From Chloroflexota bacterium (GTDB lineage: Bacteria > Chloroflexota > Dehalococcoidia > GIF9 > AB-539-J10): a stretch of 64,000 bases of DNA. How positions within the stretch are numbered: the first letter of the stretch is position 1; every line of letters starts with the position of its first letter. Location: NCBI GenBank assembly GCA_013388845.1, contig JACAEN010000008.1, forward strand, positions 30,412 to 94,411, given 5' to 3'. The translations under genes and the position numbers were made by a program. Shown here piece by piece: positions 19,060-28,010 of this stretch. The notes beneath the pieces are model-generated. The model searched no databases and had not been told where the DNA came from. It worked only from the letters and a program-made list of their open reading frames with translations.

Positions 19060-20385
19060 TTAAATCAGGTCCAGGTTCATCAAATCCTGATAAGTTTCCC
19101 GTCGCCGAATAAGACGCGCTTGCCCTTCTTTCACCATAACTATAGCTGGCCTGGGCAGGGCATTATAATTGCTCGACATAGGTATGCAATAGGCGCCGCA
19201 GACTGGAATAGCTATGATGTCACCGGGCTGCACTGAACCCAAATTGATATCCCTCACTAATATATCACCGGACTGACAGAGCTTGCCAGCAATAGTAACC
19301 ACCTCTCTTTCCGCCTTCGAAGCTTTGTTAGCCACCAGAGCCTCATATTTGGCTCCGTAAAGAGCCGGGCGGATATTGTCGCTTATGCCGCCGTCAACAC
19401 AGACATATTTCTTTATGCCCGGTATCTCCTTTATCGCCCCAACCTTGTATAATGCCACCCCGACCTGGCCGACAATCGCCCTGCCGGGCTCGATAATGAG
19501 CCGAGGACGACCCAACCCCAGTTCCGAAACAAGACTATTCAACTTGCCAGTCACAGCCCGGGCATACTCAGCTATCGTGGGCACCTTAGAGTCCATAGTG
19601 TAGGGAACGGCAAAGCCGCCACCGATGTCGAATTCGCTAAGGTTAAAGCCAAATTTTCGGCCCATTTCCTGGGCAAAGCGCAGCACCAGCTCTATAGCCA
19701 GTTCGTAAGGCTGAATCTCGGACACCGGAGAGCCAAGATGAAAATGAAAGCCTAAAAGGTTGAGGTTGGAGGCTGACAAAGCCTGCCTTACTGCCTCTTC
19801 AGCCTGCCCGGTCGCCAAAGGAAAGCCAAATTTGCTCTCTATCGTCCCGGTCGTAGTATATTGGTGAGTGTGGGGGTCGACCGCCGGAGTGAGGCGAAGC
19901 AAAATATCTTGCCTCATCCTCCTTTCCTTGACCAGCTTGTTAAGTAACTCAAGTTCATAAAAGTTGTCCACCACAATTCTGCCCACTCCCCAATCCAGAG
20001 CCAGATTCAGCTCTTCTGGCGTCTTGTTGTTGCCGTGGAAATAGACCTTGCCCAGAGGAAAATCCACGGAGTGGGCGATGCTGAGTTCTCCTCCGGAGAC
20101 AACGTCGAGCCCCAGGCCTTCTTCCTTAAATACAAAAGCCAAAGCTCGGTTCAGGAAGGCTTTGGAGGCATAAATGACTAGAGTATCAGGATAATATTTG
20201 CCGAACTCGTCTTTAAATTCTCGGCACTTGTGGCGGAGGGTGATTTCGTCGAAAAGATAGAGCGGTGTGCCGAATTCCTCAGCCAACTCCACAACATCGC
20301 AGCCACCAATAAGGAGGTGACCTTTTTGACTTATTTCAGCGGTTAGGGGGAAAAGGGCTAGCCTGGGCACCTTTCTTGCGTTCAT
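19060..20385 (-). CDS. lysA: Diaminopimelate decarboxylase
   Basis: 'YASKAFLNRAL', 'GFHFHLGSP', 'DIGGGFAVPY', 'EPGRAIVG', 'CQSGDIL'. Confidence 0.96.
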   Translation of the reverse strand: MNARKVPRLALFPLTAEISQKGHLLIGGCDVVELAEEFGTPLYLFDEITLRHKCREFKDEFGKYYPDTLVIYASKAFLNRALAFVFKEEGLGLDVVSGGELSIAHSVDFPLGKVYFHGNNKTPEELNLALDWGVGRIVVDNFYELELLNKLVKERRMRQDILLRLTPAVDPHTHQYTTTGTIESKFGFPLATGQAEEAVRQALSASNLNLLGFHFHLGSPVSEIQPYELAIELVLRFAQEMGRKFGFNLSEFDIGGGFAVPYTMDSKVPTIAEYARAVTGKLNSLVSELGLGRPRLIIEPGRAIVGQVGVALYKVGAIKEIPGIKKYVCVDGGISDNIRPALYGAKYEALVANKASKAEREVVTIAGKLCQSGDILVRDINLGSVQPGDIIAIPVCGAYCIPMSSNYNALPRPAIVMVKEGQARLIRRRETYQDLMNLDLI

Positions 20386-20494
20386 GCTGATATGGTAGCT
20401 GGTAATGCTCGATAAGTCAAAAACGACTGGACGAAGTCCTTGCCCTCGCCCATCACCCTGAGAGCAAGAATAAATTACCTACACGACAGTCCCA

Positions 20495-21754
20495 CTAAGC
20501 AAGCTGGGTCATCAAATAGAGGCTGCCTATGCTGGCGGCTAGCAACAGCGGGGTTAATACCAAGCCCACTCGGAAGTATTGCCGCGGTCTGATGTCCAAA
20601 CCTCTCTGCCGCAGAAGAACTATCCAGAGCATGGAAGAAAGGGAGCCCACAATAGTGAGATTAGGACCGAGGTCGGCACCCAGAATGGCGGCATAAATAA
20701 AGCTGGGGGCAGGTAAAGAATTGGCGACACCCAAGCTGGATACGGAAACCATCATCATTGACCAGTTGTTAATTAAATTGGAGCCCAGAGCATTGCCCAG
20801 GGCAACAGTCGCAATGCCTCTAAACGATTCCTGAGGAAAGGACTGCGCCAGGGCGTTTGCCAGAGCAGCGATGACGCCGCTATTTCCCAGCCCTTTTACC
20901 ACCACAGCAAGGCTGAAGATAAAGAGCAAAATAGACCAGGATATGCCCGAACCTATCTCTCGGAGATGGAGGCGACGGAACGCTAATCCCCCACTTATTA
21001 GCAGCAATCCCCCTCCCAGCGCTGCCCAAAAGAGGGGTAATCCATGAACAGAGATTGCCAGATAAGCTACGGCAATAAATCCCAGAGCCAGACAGGTGTA
21101 CTTGAAAAAGACATCTCGAGACGGATAAGTTAGCGTATTAGCTTTAAAATCAGCGGAAATCTCATGGCGGAAAAGAAGACGAAAAACGAGCATGTTCACT
21201 CCAATACCCACCAGACTGGGTAGCAGAAGATAGCGCAAATACTCGCCAAGGGTGAGGTGAAAGGCGGTAAAGGGCAACAAGTTCACGGGATTAGACACCG
21301 GCAAGAGTAGAGAAGCAGTATTGGCGATAAAGGCACAGGTAAACACATAGGGCAAGGGGTTAAGCTTTAACTTGCTGACCATGGTGAAAACAATGGGGGT
21401 TAATACTAAAGCAGTGGCATCGTTAGAGAGGAATGCTGTGATTACGGTTCCTAAGGCAAAAATGGTGAAGAACAGAACCTGACCCTTCCCTTTCGCCACG
21501 TTTACCGCTTGGTAAGCACTCCACTGGAAAAAGCCCGCCTTCTCCGCAGCTACACATATCAGCATCAGCCCCAGAAAGAAAAGCAAAATAGGAGCAACCT
21601 CCTGTAACACAGCCAGTAATTGCTGTGGCAATACCTGACCACTAATTAACATCAGGCCTGCACCGATGGCTGCTGCTGTGCCCTCGTTAAGTGGCTTGGG
21701 ACGCAGCATTATCAAAACCACGGTGATCACAGAGATAGAAAGAGCAATCCACAT
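20495..21754 (-). CDS. ArsB/NhaD-type (IT superfamily) permease
   Basis: Multi-TM; 'LSNDATALVLTPIVF', 'NTASLLLPVSNPVNLL', 'GADLGPNLTIVGSLSSMLW'. Confidence 0.85.
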   Translation of the reverse strand: MWIALSISVITVVLIMLRPKPLNEGTAAAIGAGLMLISGQVLPQQLLAVLQEVAPILLFFLGLMLICVAAEKAGFFQWSAYQAVNVAKGKGQVLFFTIFALGTVITAFLSNDATALVLTPIVFTMVSKLKLNPLPYVFTCAFIANTASLLLPVSNPVNLLPFTAFHLTLGEYLRYLLLPSLVGIGVNMLVFRLLFRHEISADFKANTLTYPSRDVFFKYTCLALGFIAVAYLAISVHGLPLFWAALGGGLLLISGGLAFRRLHLREIGSGISWSILLFIFSLAVVVKGLGNSGVIAALANALAQSFPQESFRGIATVALGNALGSNLINNWSMMMVSVSSLGVANSLPAPSFIYAAILGADLGPNLTIVGSLSSMLWIVLLRQRGLDIRPRQYFRVGLVLTPLLLAASIGSLYLMTQLA

Positions 21755-21787
21755 TTCTTCACATACCCTGGGTATAATCCAAAAGCA

Positions 21788-21827
21788 AAGAAGCTATCCC
21801 CGTTTAGAGATAGCCCCTTTGCTTTTT
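21788..21827 (-). terminator. Rho-independent terminator downstream of the 24-aa ORF
   Basis: Inverted repeat AAGCAAAG-AAGCTATC...GATAGCCCC-CTTTGCTTTTT; stem followed by T-rich run in the minus direction. Confidence 0.65.
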
Positions 21828-21843
21828 ACTTTTCCAGGCTTAA

Positions 21844-21918
21844 CTACTTCTTGGATTTCTTGGCCTTCGGCTTAGCTGCCGCTTTTGCGGCTTTCTTAGC
21901 GGGCTTACTGCACGCCAC
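21844..21918 (-). CDS. Lys/Ala-rich basic microprotein (24 aa)
   Basis: GTG start after GGAGGTGAG-ATAAA RBS; MACSKPAKKAAKAAAKPKAKKSKK*; not in the supplied ORF track (too short). Confidence 0.65.
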   Translation of the reverse strand: MACSKPAKKAAKAAAKPKAKKSKK

Positions 21919-22097
21919 TTTATCTCACCTCCTTTTTTCTATTCAGTGTCATCCCCTAATCCACTATCATCACCACAAAAACACTTCATACGTTTATTTT
22001 CTCATACTTTTGAAGTTTGTCAATAGTACTTTTGCCGAGGTTGTCTAGTAACCTATTTGCGTGAGGGTTTTGACCCTCGTGGTTCCCTAGCTTTCGC

Positions 22098-23174
22098 TCA
22101 GAGCTTTAGTTTCGCTATTACAGCGTCGGCGACCTGGCTGGTGCCCACAGCGGTGGACGGGTCGAGCTTCAAATCATAGGTGAGGTTCTTGCCTTCAGCT
22201 ATGACGTCAGCTATAGCCTTTTCCAGCCTATCGGCGCTATCCTTTTCTCCCAGATGACGCAGCATCATCACCCCGGAGAGCATCATAGCCATGGGATTGA
22301 CCTTATTTTGCCCGGCATACTTGGGGGCGCTGCCATGGGTAGGCTCAAAGATAGCCACCTCGTCCCCGATGTTGGCTCCCGGCGCTACGCCCATGCCACC
22401 AACCAAACCAGCACAGAGGTCGGAAATTATGTCGCCGTACAAATTGGGCAGCATGAGGACGTCAAACATCTGAGGCTTCCTGACCAGTTCCATGCAGGTT
22501 GCATCCACGAGCATATCGCTAAACTCTATGTCGCTATATCCTTTAGCTACTTCACGAGCAGTATCTAGAAACAGTCCATCGGAGAACTTGAGTATGTTAG
22601 CCTTGTGAACTGCGGTGACCCTCTTCCTGCCGTTCCGTCTGGCATATTCAAAGGCAAATTTGACAATTCGCCGGCTCGCTGTTTGAGATATAATCTTCAG
22701 GCTCACAGCAGAGTCTTTTCTTAGCTCCTTTCCCGTGGCATCGTGCACCAAGTCCAGCAACTGCTTGGTTGCTGTGTCACCCTTGGCAAATTCGATGCCA
22801 GCATAGAGGTCTTCGGTATTTTCCCTGACCACCACTATATCCACGTTTTTGAATGGCGTATTTATACCGGGATAAACCTTGTAAGGACGAAGGCAAGCAT
22901 AAAGGTCTAACTTCTGCCTCAAAGCGACATTGACGCTCCGGAAACCCGTGCCTATGGGTGTGGTCACCGGTCCCTTAAGGGCAACTTTGTTTTTCCTTAG
23001 GGACTGGAGGGCACTTTCAGGAAGGGGGGGGCCAAACTTCTCCTGAGCCTGACTGCCTATGATAACAGTGTCCCACTGAAACTTGACCCCCGTAGCTTCC
23101 AGCACCCGCCGTGTCGCCTCAGCCACTTCAGGGCCTATGCCATCGCCAGGGATAAAAGTTATTCTGTGCTGCAT
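22098..23174 (-). CDS. Isocitrate/isopropylmalate dehydrogenase family (probable NAD-type isocitrate dehydrogenase)
   Basis: 'FIPGDGIGPEV', 'SVNVALRQKLDLYACLRPYK', 'VVRENTEDLYAGIE'. Confidence 0.88.
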   Translation of the reverse strand: MQHRITFIPGDGIGPEVAEATRRVLEATGVKFQWDTVIIGSQAQEKFGPPLPESALQSLRKNKVALKGPVTTPIGTGFRSVNVALRQKLDLYACLRPYKVYPGINTPFKNVDIVVVRENTEDLYAGIEFAKGDTATKQLLDLVHDATGKELRKDSAVSLKIISQTASRRIVKFAFEYARRNGRKRVTAVHKANILKFSDGLFLDTAREVAKGYSDIEFSDMLVDATCMELVRKPQMFDVLMLPNLYGDIISDLCAGLVGGMGVAPGANIGDEVAIFEPTHGSAPKYAGQNKVNPMAMMLSGVMMLRHLGEKDSADRLEKAIADVIAEGKNLTYDLKLDPSTAVGTSQVADAVIAKLKL

Positions 23175-23253
23175 CCCTTATATCGTAACATAACTCCGAA
23201 AAGAGATTCTTCGCCCCGATAAGTCAGGGCTCAGAATGACAAGTGGAATGGAC

Positions 23254-23793
23254 TTAATTCTCTAGGTTGAAGCCCTTATGCTTTTGTATGTACGGGATAA
23301 GCCCACCCTCTTTAAGGATGGCGGACATTATTGGCGGCATCTTGCTACAGCTTAATGTAATACCCGAGGTCAGATTAGCAATCTTGCCACCGGTCACATC
23401 TATTTCCAGCTCATCGCCGTCGCTGATCTTATCAGTATCGCAAAGCAGGACCGGCACACCCTGGTTTACGGCGTTCCGGAAAAAGATGCGGGCTGCCGAT
23501 TTGGCTAGAATAGCGCCCACTCCTGACATTTTGATTACTACCGGGGCATGTTCTCGGCTGGAACCCAAGCCGAGATTTTTGCCCGCCACCAAGATCGCTT
23601 TGCCTGCACCCACTGCTGACAAAGTCCTTACTCTTGAGGCAAATCCAGGCATAGCATCCTCCAGAACATGCTTGGCGAGCTCAGATAAGTTGCTCCGCAG
23701 ATGGGCAAACCTGCCGGGGATAATATCATCAGTGGAGATATTATCCCCCAATTTAATAGCTTTACCCTTAAGCACCAAATCTGGCATTGTCAC
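23254..23793 (-). CDS. LeuD-type hydrolyase small subunit
   Basis: 'LGDNISTDDIIPGRFAHLRSN', 'NLGLGSSREHAPVVIKMSGVGAILAKSAARIFFRNAVNQG'. Confidence 0.92.
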   Translation of the reverse strand: MTMPDLVLKGKAIKLGDNISTDDIIPGRFAHLRSNLSELAKHVLEDAMPGFASRVRTLSAVGAGKAILVAGKNLGLGSSREHAPVVIKMSGVGAILAKSAARIFFRNAVNQGVPVLLCDTDKISDGDELEIDVTGGKIANLTSGITLSCSKMPPIMSAILKEGGLIPYIQKHKGFNLEN

Positions 23794-23869
23794 CCTTCCT
23801 GCAAACCAAAAGCCAAAGACAAAAAATCAAAATGACAAACCAAAGTGCAAAGCTTTTGCATTTTGCATT

Positions 23870-25141
23870 TTAGCTTTTGCCTTCCATAACCTCCCTGGGG
23901 TCAGTAATCTCGCCCCTTATAGCTGAGGCAGCAGCAGTAGCCGGGCTAGCCAAGTATACCATAGCCTCAGGATTGCCCATTCTGCCCTTGAAATTGCGAT
24001 TAGCGGTGGAAAGGCAAACCTCGCCATCTCCCAACACCCCCTGGTGAAGACCAAGGCAAGCAGCGCAACCCGGCGGCAAAATCGTTGCTCCAGCTTCAAG
24101 CAAGCTCTGGATATATCCTTTCTTCATAGCTTGAATGAGCACCTGCCTCGAAGCTGGCGCTATAAGCAGCCTGGTGCCGGGATGCCTCTTCTGACCTTTA
24201 AGAATCTCAGCAGCCACAGCTAAATCCTCCAGACGCCCGTTAGTGCAGGTGCCAATAAATGCCTGCTGAATCTTGACCCCCTTTGCTTGAGCCACGGGAC
24301 GAACATTATCCACAGCATGAGGGAGAGAGAGCATTGGCTCGAGCTGGTTGAGATTCACAGATATGACCCGCTCATAGTTGGCCTCGGCATCAGGATATAG
24401 TGGCTGGTATTTATCACTCCGGTCATGTTCTCTGAGGAAGTCGCGGGTGATTTTATCGCTGGGAAACAAGCCAACTTTGGCTCCGGCTTCCACAGCCATG
24501 TTAGCGATAGTGAGACGCTGCGACATAGTCATCCGAGCCAGGGCCTCGCCACCAAATTCCAAAGCCTTATAATTAGCACCATCAACACCAATCTGACCAA
24601 TGAGATACAGAATTAAGTCTTTGGCATAAACTCCCCGAGGGAAGACACCCTTGAGCTCAATGAGAAAACTTTCCGGCACCCGAAACCAGGTTTTGCCCAG
24701 AGCTAAGGCGACGGCAACATCGCTGGAACCCATGCCCGTGGCAAAAGCCCCTAAAGCCCCAGCGGTAACAGTATGAGAATCCGCACCCACAATGATATCC
24801 CCGGGATTGGCGAAATTTTCCGCCACCAACTGGTGACATACACCATCGCCGACCTCGTAGATGCGACAGCCTGTTTCCCTGGCGAAGCGCCGCAGAAGAA
24901 TATGGTCATTAGAAAGCTGCTGAGCGGGGCTAGGAGCAGCGTGGTCCAGAAATATTATTGTTTGTTGCGGCTTGGCCAGAGCTGCAAAACCACTTTCCTT
25001 GAACTGCCTTATGGTGAGGGGCCCAGTAGTGTCCTGGACAAAAGCCCAATCCACGTCAGCAATAACGACATCCCCAGCCTTAGCTTCACTATGCGACTTA
25101 AGGCTGAGAATTTTCTCGGCTAATGTCTTGCCCACCCTCAC
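23870..25141 (-). CDS. LeuC/aconitase-type hydrolyase large subunit
   Basis: 'VGADSHTVTAGALGAFATGMGSSDVA', 'AFIGTCTNGRLEDL', 'PPGCAACLG' Fe-S cysteines. Confidence 0.93.
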   Translation of the reverse strand: MRVGKTLAEKILSLKSHSEAKAGDVVIADVDWAFVQDTTGPLTIRQFKESGFAALAKPQQTIIFLDHAAPSPAQQLSNDHILLRRFARETGCRIYEVGDGVCHQLVAENFANPGDIIVGADSHTVTAGALGAFATGMGSSDVAVALALGKTWFRVPESFLIELKGVFPRGVYAKDLILYLIGQIGVDGANYKALEFGGEALARMTMSQRLTIANMAVEAGAKVGLFPSDKITRDFLREHDRSDKYQPLYPDAEANYERVISVNLNQLEPMLSLPHAVDNVRPVAQAKGVKIQQAFIGTCTNGRLEDLAVAAEILKGQKRHPGTRLLIAPASRQVLIQAMKKGYIQSLLEAGATILPPGCAACLGLHQGVLGDGEVCLSTANRNFKGRMGNPEAMVYLASPATAAASAIRGEITDPREVMEGKS

Positions 25142-25176
25142 TATTTTAATCGCTTCCTTCTGCTATAATCAATAAC

Positions 25177-26055
25177 ATGTCTGATTACAAACCAAGCAAG
25201 CTGGGCTCCACCCAATGTGGCAAGAGCACCTTTCACTGGGGCAAGCGTACCTACGTCATGGGGGTGATAAATGTTTCCCCAGATTCTTTCTCCGGCGATG
25301 GACTGGCCGATGTCGAAGGAGCCGCAGCCAGAGCAAAACGCTTTGTCCAGGAAGGAGCTGACATAATTGACATCGGCGGTGAATCCACCCGCCCTGGCTC
25401 CACTTCAATTTCAATCGAGGAAGAACTACGGCGGGTGATTCCTGTTGTGGAAAAGTTGGCCAAAGAGATATCGGTGCCATTGAGTGTAGATACCTACAAG
25501 CTAGAAGTAGCCCATCAGGCTTTGGATGCGGGAGCCAACATGATAAACGACATCTGGGGATTGAAAAAGGAATCCATGCTAGCTATGTTAGCCGCCCAAA
25601 AAGGTGTGCCAATTGTTGTAATGAGCAATCAGCGTGACTCTCCGTGCCAAGACATTATGGCAGCGGTTATTTCCGATTTGAAAAGAGCCATTCAGCAAGC
25701 ATTAGCTGCCGGAGTGCCCTGGGAGAATATCATCATTGACCCGGGCATAGGTTTCGGTAAGACACAGGAGCAAAACCTGGAGATTCTGCGCCGCCTAGAG
25801 GAACTTAAGACGCTGGGCAGACCTATCCTTCTGGGTAGCTCACGTAAGTCTTTTATCGGCTGGGTGCTCGACCTAACTCCGGAAGAAAGGAGTAAGGGAG
25901 TGGCATTCCTGCCACCTGGCGACCAGCGGCTGGAAGGGACAGCAGCCACCATAGCCATCGGCATCGCCAAAGGCGCTGATATTGTTCGGGTACACGATGT
26001 CAAAGAGATGGTACGCGTGTGTCAGATGAGCGATGCTATTGTGAGAGGCGTGTAA
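25177..26055 (+). CDS. folP: Dihydropteroate synthase
   Basis: 'VMGVINVSPDSFSGDG', 'IIDIGGESTRPGS', 'IIIDPGIGFGKT'. Confidence 0.96.
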   Translation: MSDYKPSKLGSTQCGKSTFHWGKRTYVMGVINVSPDSFSGDGLADVEGAAARAKRFVQEGADIIDIGGESTRPGSTSISIEEELRRVIPVVEKLAKEISVPLSVDTYKLEVAHQALDAGANMINDIWGLKKESMLAMLAAQKGVPIVVMSNQRDSPCQDIMAAVISDLKRAIQQALAAGVPWENIIIDPGIGFGKTQEQNLEILRRLEELKTLGRPILLGSSRKSFIGWVLDLTPEERSKGVAFLPPGDQRLEGTAATIAIGIAKGADIVRVHDVKEMVRVCQMSDAIVRGV

Positions 26056-26579
26056 GCGAATTGGCTATCGCCTATCTTGGTCTGGGCTCAAACTTGGGAG
26101 AACGGGACGAAAACCTCTGCCAGGCTTTGACAATGCTTTCTCAGAAGGTAAAAGTTGAGAGGATTTCATCCGTTTATGAGACAGAGCCGGTCGGCTATGA
26201 AGAACAGCCGTTGTTTCTCAACTTGGTCTGCCGCATTACCACTGATTTGGCTCCTGACGAGCTTCTTCATCTCGCCAAAGAAATTGAAACAGCGATGGGC
26301 AGAGTCCCCAGTTTCCCCGGCGCCCCTCGCATTATAGATATAGACATCCTGTTCTATGACAACAAGATTAGGGAAACCCCGAACTTAACTATACCGCACC
26401 CCCGCTTAAAAGACCGGGCTTTCGTCCTGATACCACTAGCTGAAATCGCTCCGGACTTGGTTCATCCCAAGCTGGGCAAGAGCATTGCCCAATTGGCTAA
26501 AGATGTTAAAGGACAAGAGGGAGTGCGAAAGTACGAAGGAGGATTAGATGTATCAGATATTTGTGGAAGAGCACTTTGA
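26019..26579 (+). CDS. folK: Hydroxymethyl-dihydropterin pyrophosphokinase
   Basis: 'AYLGLGSNLGERDENL', 'SSVYETEPVGYEEQPLFLNLV', 'PRIIDIDILFYDN', 'PHPRLKDRAFVLIPL'. Confidence 0.96.
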   Translation: MSDERCYCERRVSELAIAYLGLGSNLGERDENLCQALTMLSQKVKVERISSVYETEPVGYEEQPLFLNLVCRITTDLAPDELLHLAKEIETAMGRVPSFPGAPRIIDIDILFYDNKIRETPNLTIPHPRLKDRAFVLIPLAEIAPDLVHPKLGKSIAQLAKDVKGQEGVRKYEGGLDVSDICGRAL

Positions 26580-26916
26580 TGCTGCCCATTACCTCCCAAA
26601 CTATCATGGCAAATGCGAAAAGCTACATGGCCACCGCTTCAACGTAGTAGCTCGTTTACAGGTAGCCGAGCTCGATGAGTCGGGCCTGGCTTACGATTTC
26701 GCTCAGCTTAAGCAGCACCTGAGGGAAGTCCTGTCTCGGTTCGACCACACTTGCCTCAACGACCTGTCCCCTTTTGATAAGATTGGGCCCTCCAGCGAGA
26801 ATATCGCCGCCACTATATATAATGCGCTTCAGCCTCATTTTGCCCGCTCTTCAGCAAAGCTGGTGAGTGTAGAAGTCTGGGAATCGCCCACAACAGGCGT
26901 GTCCTATAGTCCCTGA
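26548..26916 (+). CDS. 6-pyruvoyl/6-carboxy-tetrahydropterin synthase family (PTPS; combined type I/III motif)
   Basis: 'FDAAHYLPNYHGKCEKLHGHRFNVVARL', 'FDHTCLNDL', 'SSENIAATI'; overlaps folK. Confidence 0.9.
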   Translation: MYQIFVEEHFDAAHYLPNYHGKCEKLHGHRFNVVARLQVAELDESGLAYDFAQLKQHLREVLSRFDHTCLNDLSPFDKIGPSSENIAATIYNALQPHFARSSAKLVSVEVWESPTTGVSYSP

Positions 26917-26917
26917 G

Positions 26918-27100
26918 TTAAGTTTGCTGTTCCGGCGGCAACAGATTGGGAATGGTGTCCACAATGGGATAAGAATAGTGACAATTGGAGCAATAAAGAG
27001 AACCGGTGACTACTTCCTCCCCTTTTTCTTCATCCACTTTAAGCTCCAAATCCCCTTTACATACAGGACAGGCTAAGATTTTCATCAACTCTTTTTTCAT
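26918..27100 (-). CDS. Trm112-family zinc-binding protein
   Basis: 'MKKELMKILACPVCKGDLEL...LYCSNCHYSYPIVDTIPNLLP'. Confidence 0.88.
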   Translation of the reverse strand: MKKELMKILACPVCKGDLELKVDEEKGEEVVTGSLYCSNCHYSYPIVDTIPNLLPPEQQT

Positions 27101-27175
27101 TTCCGATTCCCAATTATACCATATGAGCACTGAAACTAAGATAGTAAAGTGCTATAATACTTGCAGGAGAATAAA

Positions 27176-27523
27176 GTGACAATCCAGATTAAAAAGACTT
27201 ATAAGAATTTAAATCCCGGGATGCTCTGCGACGAAGTAAAAGGCTTGTTGCAGAAACAAGGGATTCTAGTTGTGGAAACTGAGTCGCAAACATATGGGCT
27301 TCCCAGTGGCGCCACCCAATCGCGTACTACACTGGCATTAAAAACACAGGCCGAACAAGAGAAAAACCAGAAGGAATGCGGCAGCGTACATATTCTGGGC
27401 GCACCGCAGGACGAAACAAAAATGCTCCTTGACATAGATGAGACTCTTTTCCCCAAGGAAAAACTCTCTGCTTTTCAAAATGACCTCGATTTTATCCTCG
27501 GCTCATACGAAATGAAGTGGTAG
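27176..27523 (+). CDS. Hypothetical protein (about 115 aa)
   Basis: ORF 27161..27523; GTG 27176 preceded by AGGAGAATAAA. Confidence 0.5.
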   Translation: MTIQIKKTYKNLNPGMLCDEVKGLLQKQGILVVETESQTYGLPSGATQSRTTLALKTQAEQEKNQKECGSVHILGAPQDETKMLLDIDETLFPKEKLSAFQNDLDFILGSYEMKW

Positions 27524-27702
27524 ACGAACAGCTTTCAGACCAGAACCAGCTTGCCAGGGAAACCAGACAGGAACGAAGAGAAAGGCGGCGAGCCAGGGAA
27601 AAAGCCAAGATGCTCCAGCATGGCAAGAGCCTGGCCAGGGTATATAGGGACGCTGTATCCAAGAGAGCTAAGACCGCCAAACCCCGCAAGCAGTCAGACT
27701 AA
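27517..27702 (+). CDS. Hypothetical Arg/Lys-rich small protein, translationally coupled to upstream ORF
   Basis: 61 aa 'ETRQERRERRRAREKAKMLQHGKSLARVYRDAVSKRAKTAKPRKQSD', GTG start overlapping upstream stop. Confidence 0.45.
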   Translation: MVDEQLSDQNQLARETRQERRERRRAREKAKMLQHGKSLARVYRDAVSKRAKTAKPRKQSD

Positions 27703-27759
27703 AACCTAGCGGTTGTATGACAAAAAAGTTCCTTCTCAGAGGAGGCCGTGAAACGTTCA

Positions 27760-27917
27760 TAACCCCCTTCATCCCCCTTATCTTAAGGGGGATGTTTAAG
27801 AAGAGAGCCTTATCTTAAAGGGAATGTTGCAGGAGAGAATCCTCATCTTAAGGGCTGACACGAAACTTCACCTAAGATCCCCCTCTTAAAATAAGAGGGG
27901 AAAGGGGAGTTATGAAG
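27760..27917. repeat. Cluster of CCCCCTTAAGATAAGGGGG-type palindromic repeats
   Basis: 'cataacccccttcatcccccttatcttaagggggatg' and 'gatccccctcttaaaataagaggggaaaggggagttatgaa'. Confidence 0.75.
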
Positions 27918-28010
27918 GAGAGACCTCTAATTTTAAGATGGAACTTGTGGAAAAACCAAACTATTACCCGGTATCTAGTACTCTATGAAAACAAAGTTTC
28001 TCAGGGGCAA

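Noticed and set aside
23267-23926. 219-aa + strand ORF opposite the leuD-like gene
   Set aside because: Antisense shadow spanning a coding region and an AT-rich repeat.
27745-27920. Possible CRISPR-like short repeats
   Set aside because: Units are palindromic, irregularly spaced and variable, with no constant spacer length or cas genes; they are dispersed intergenic repeats.
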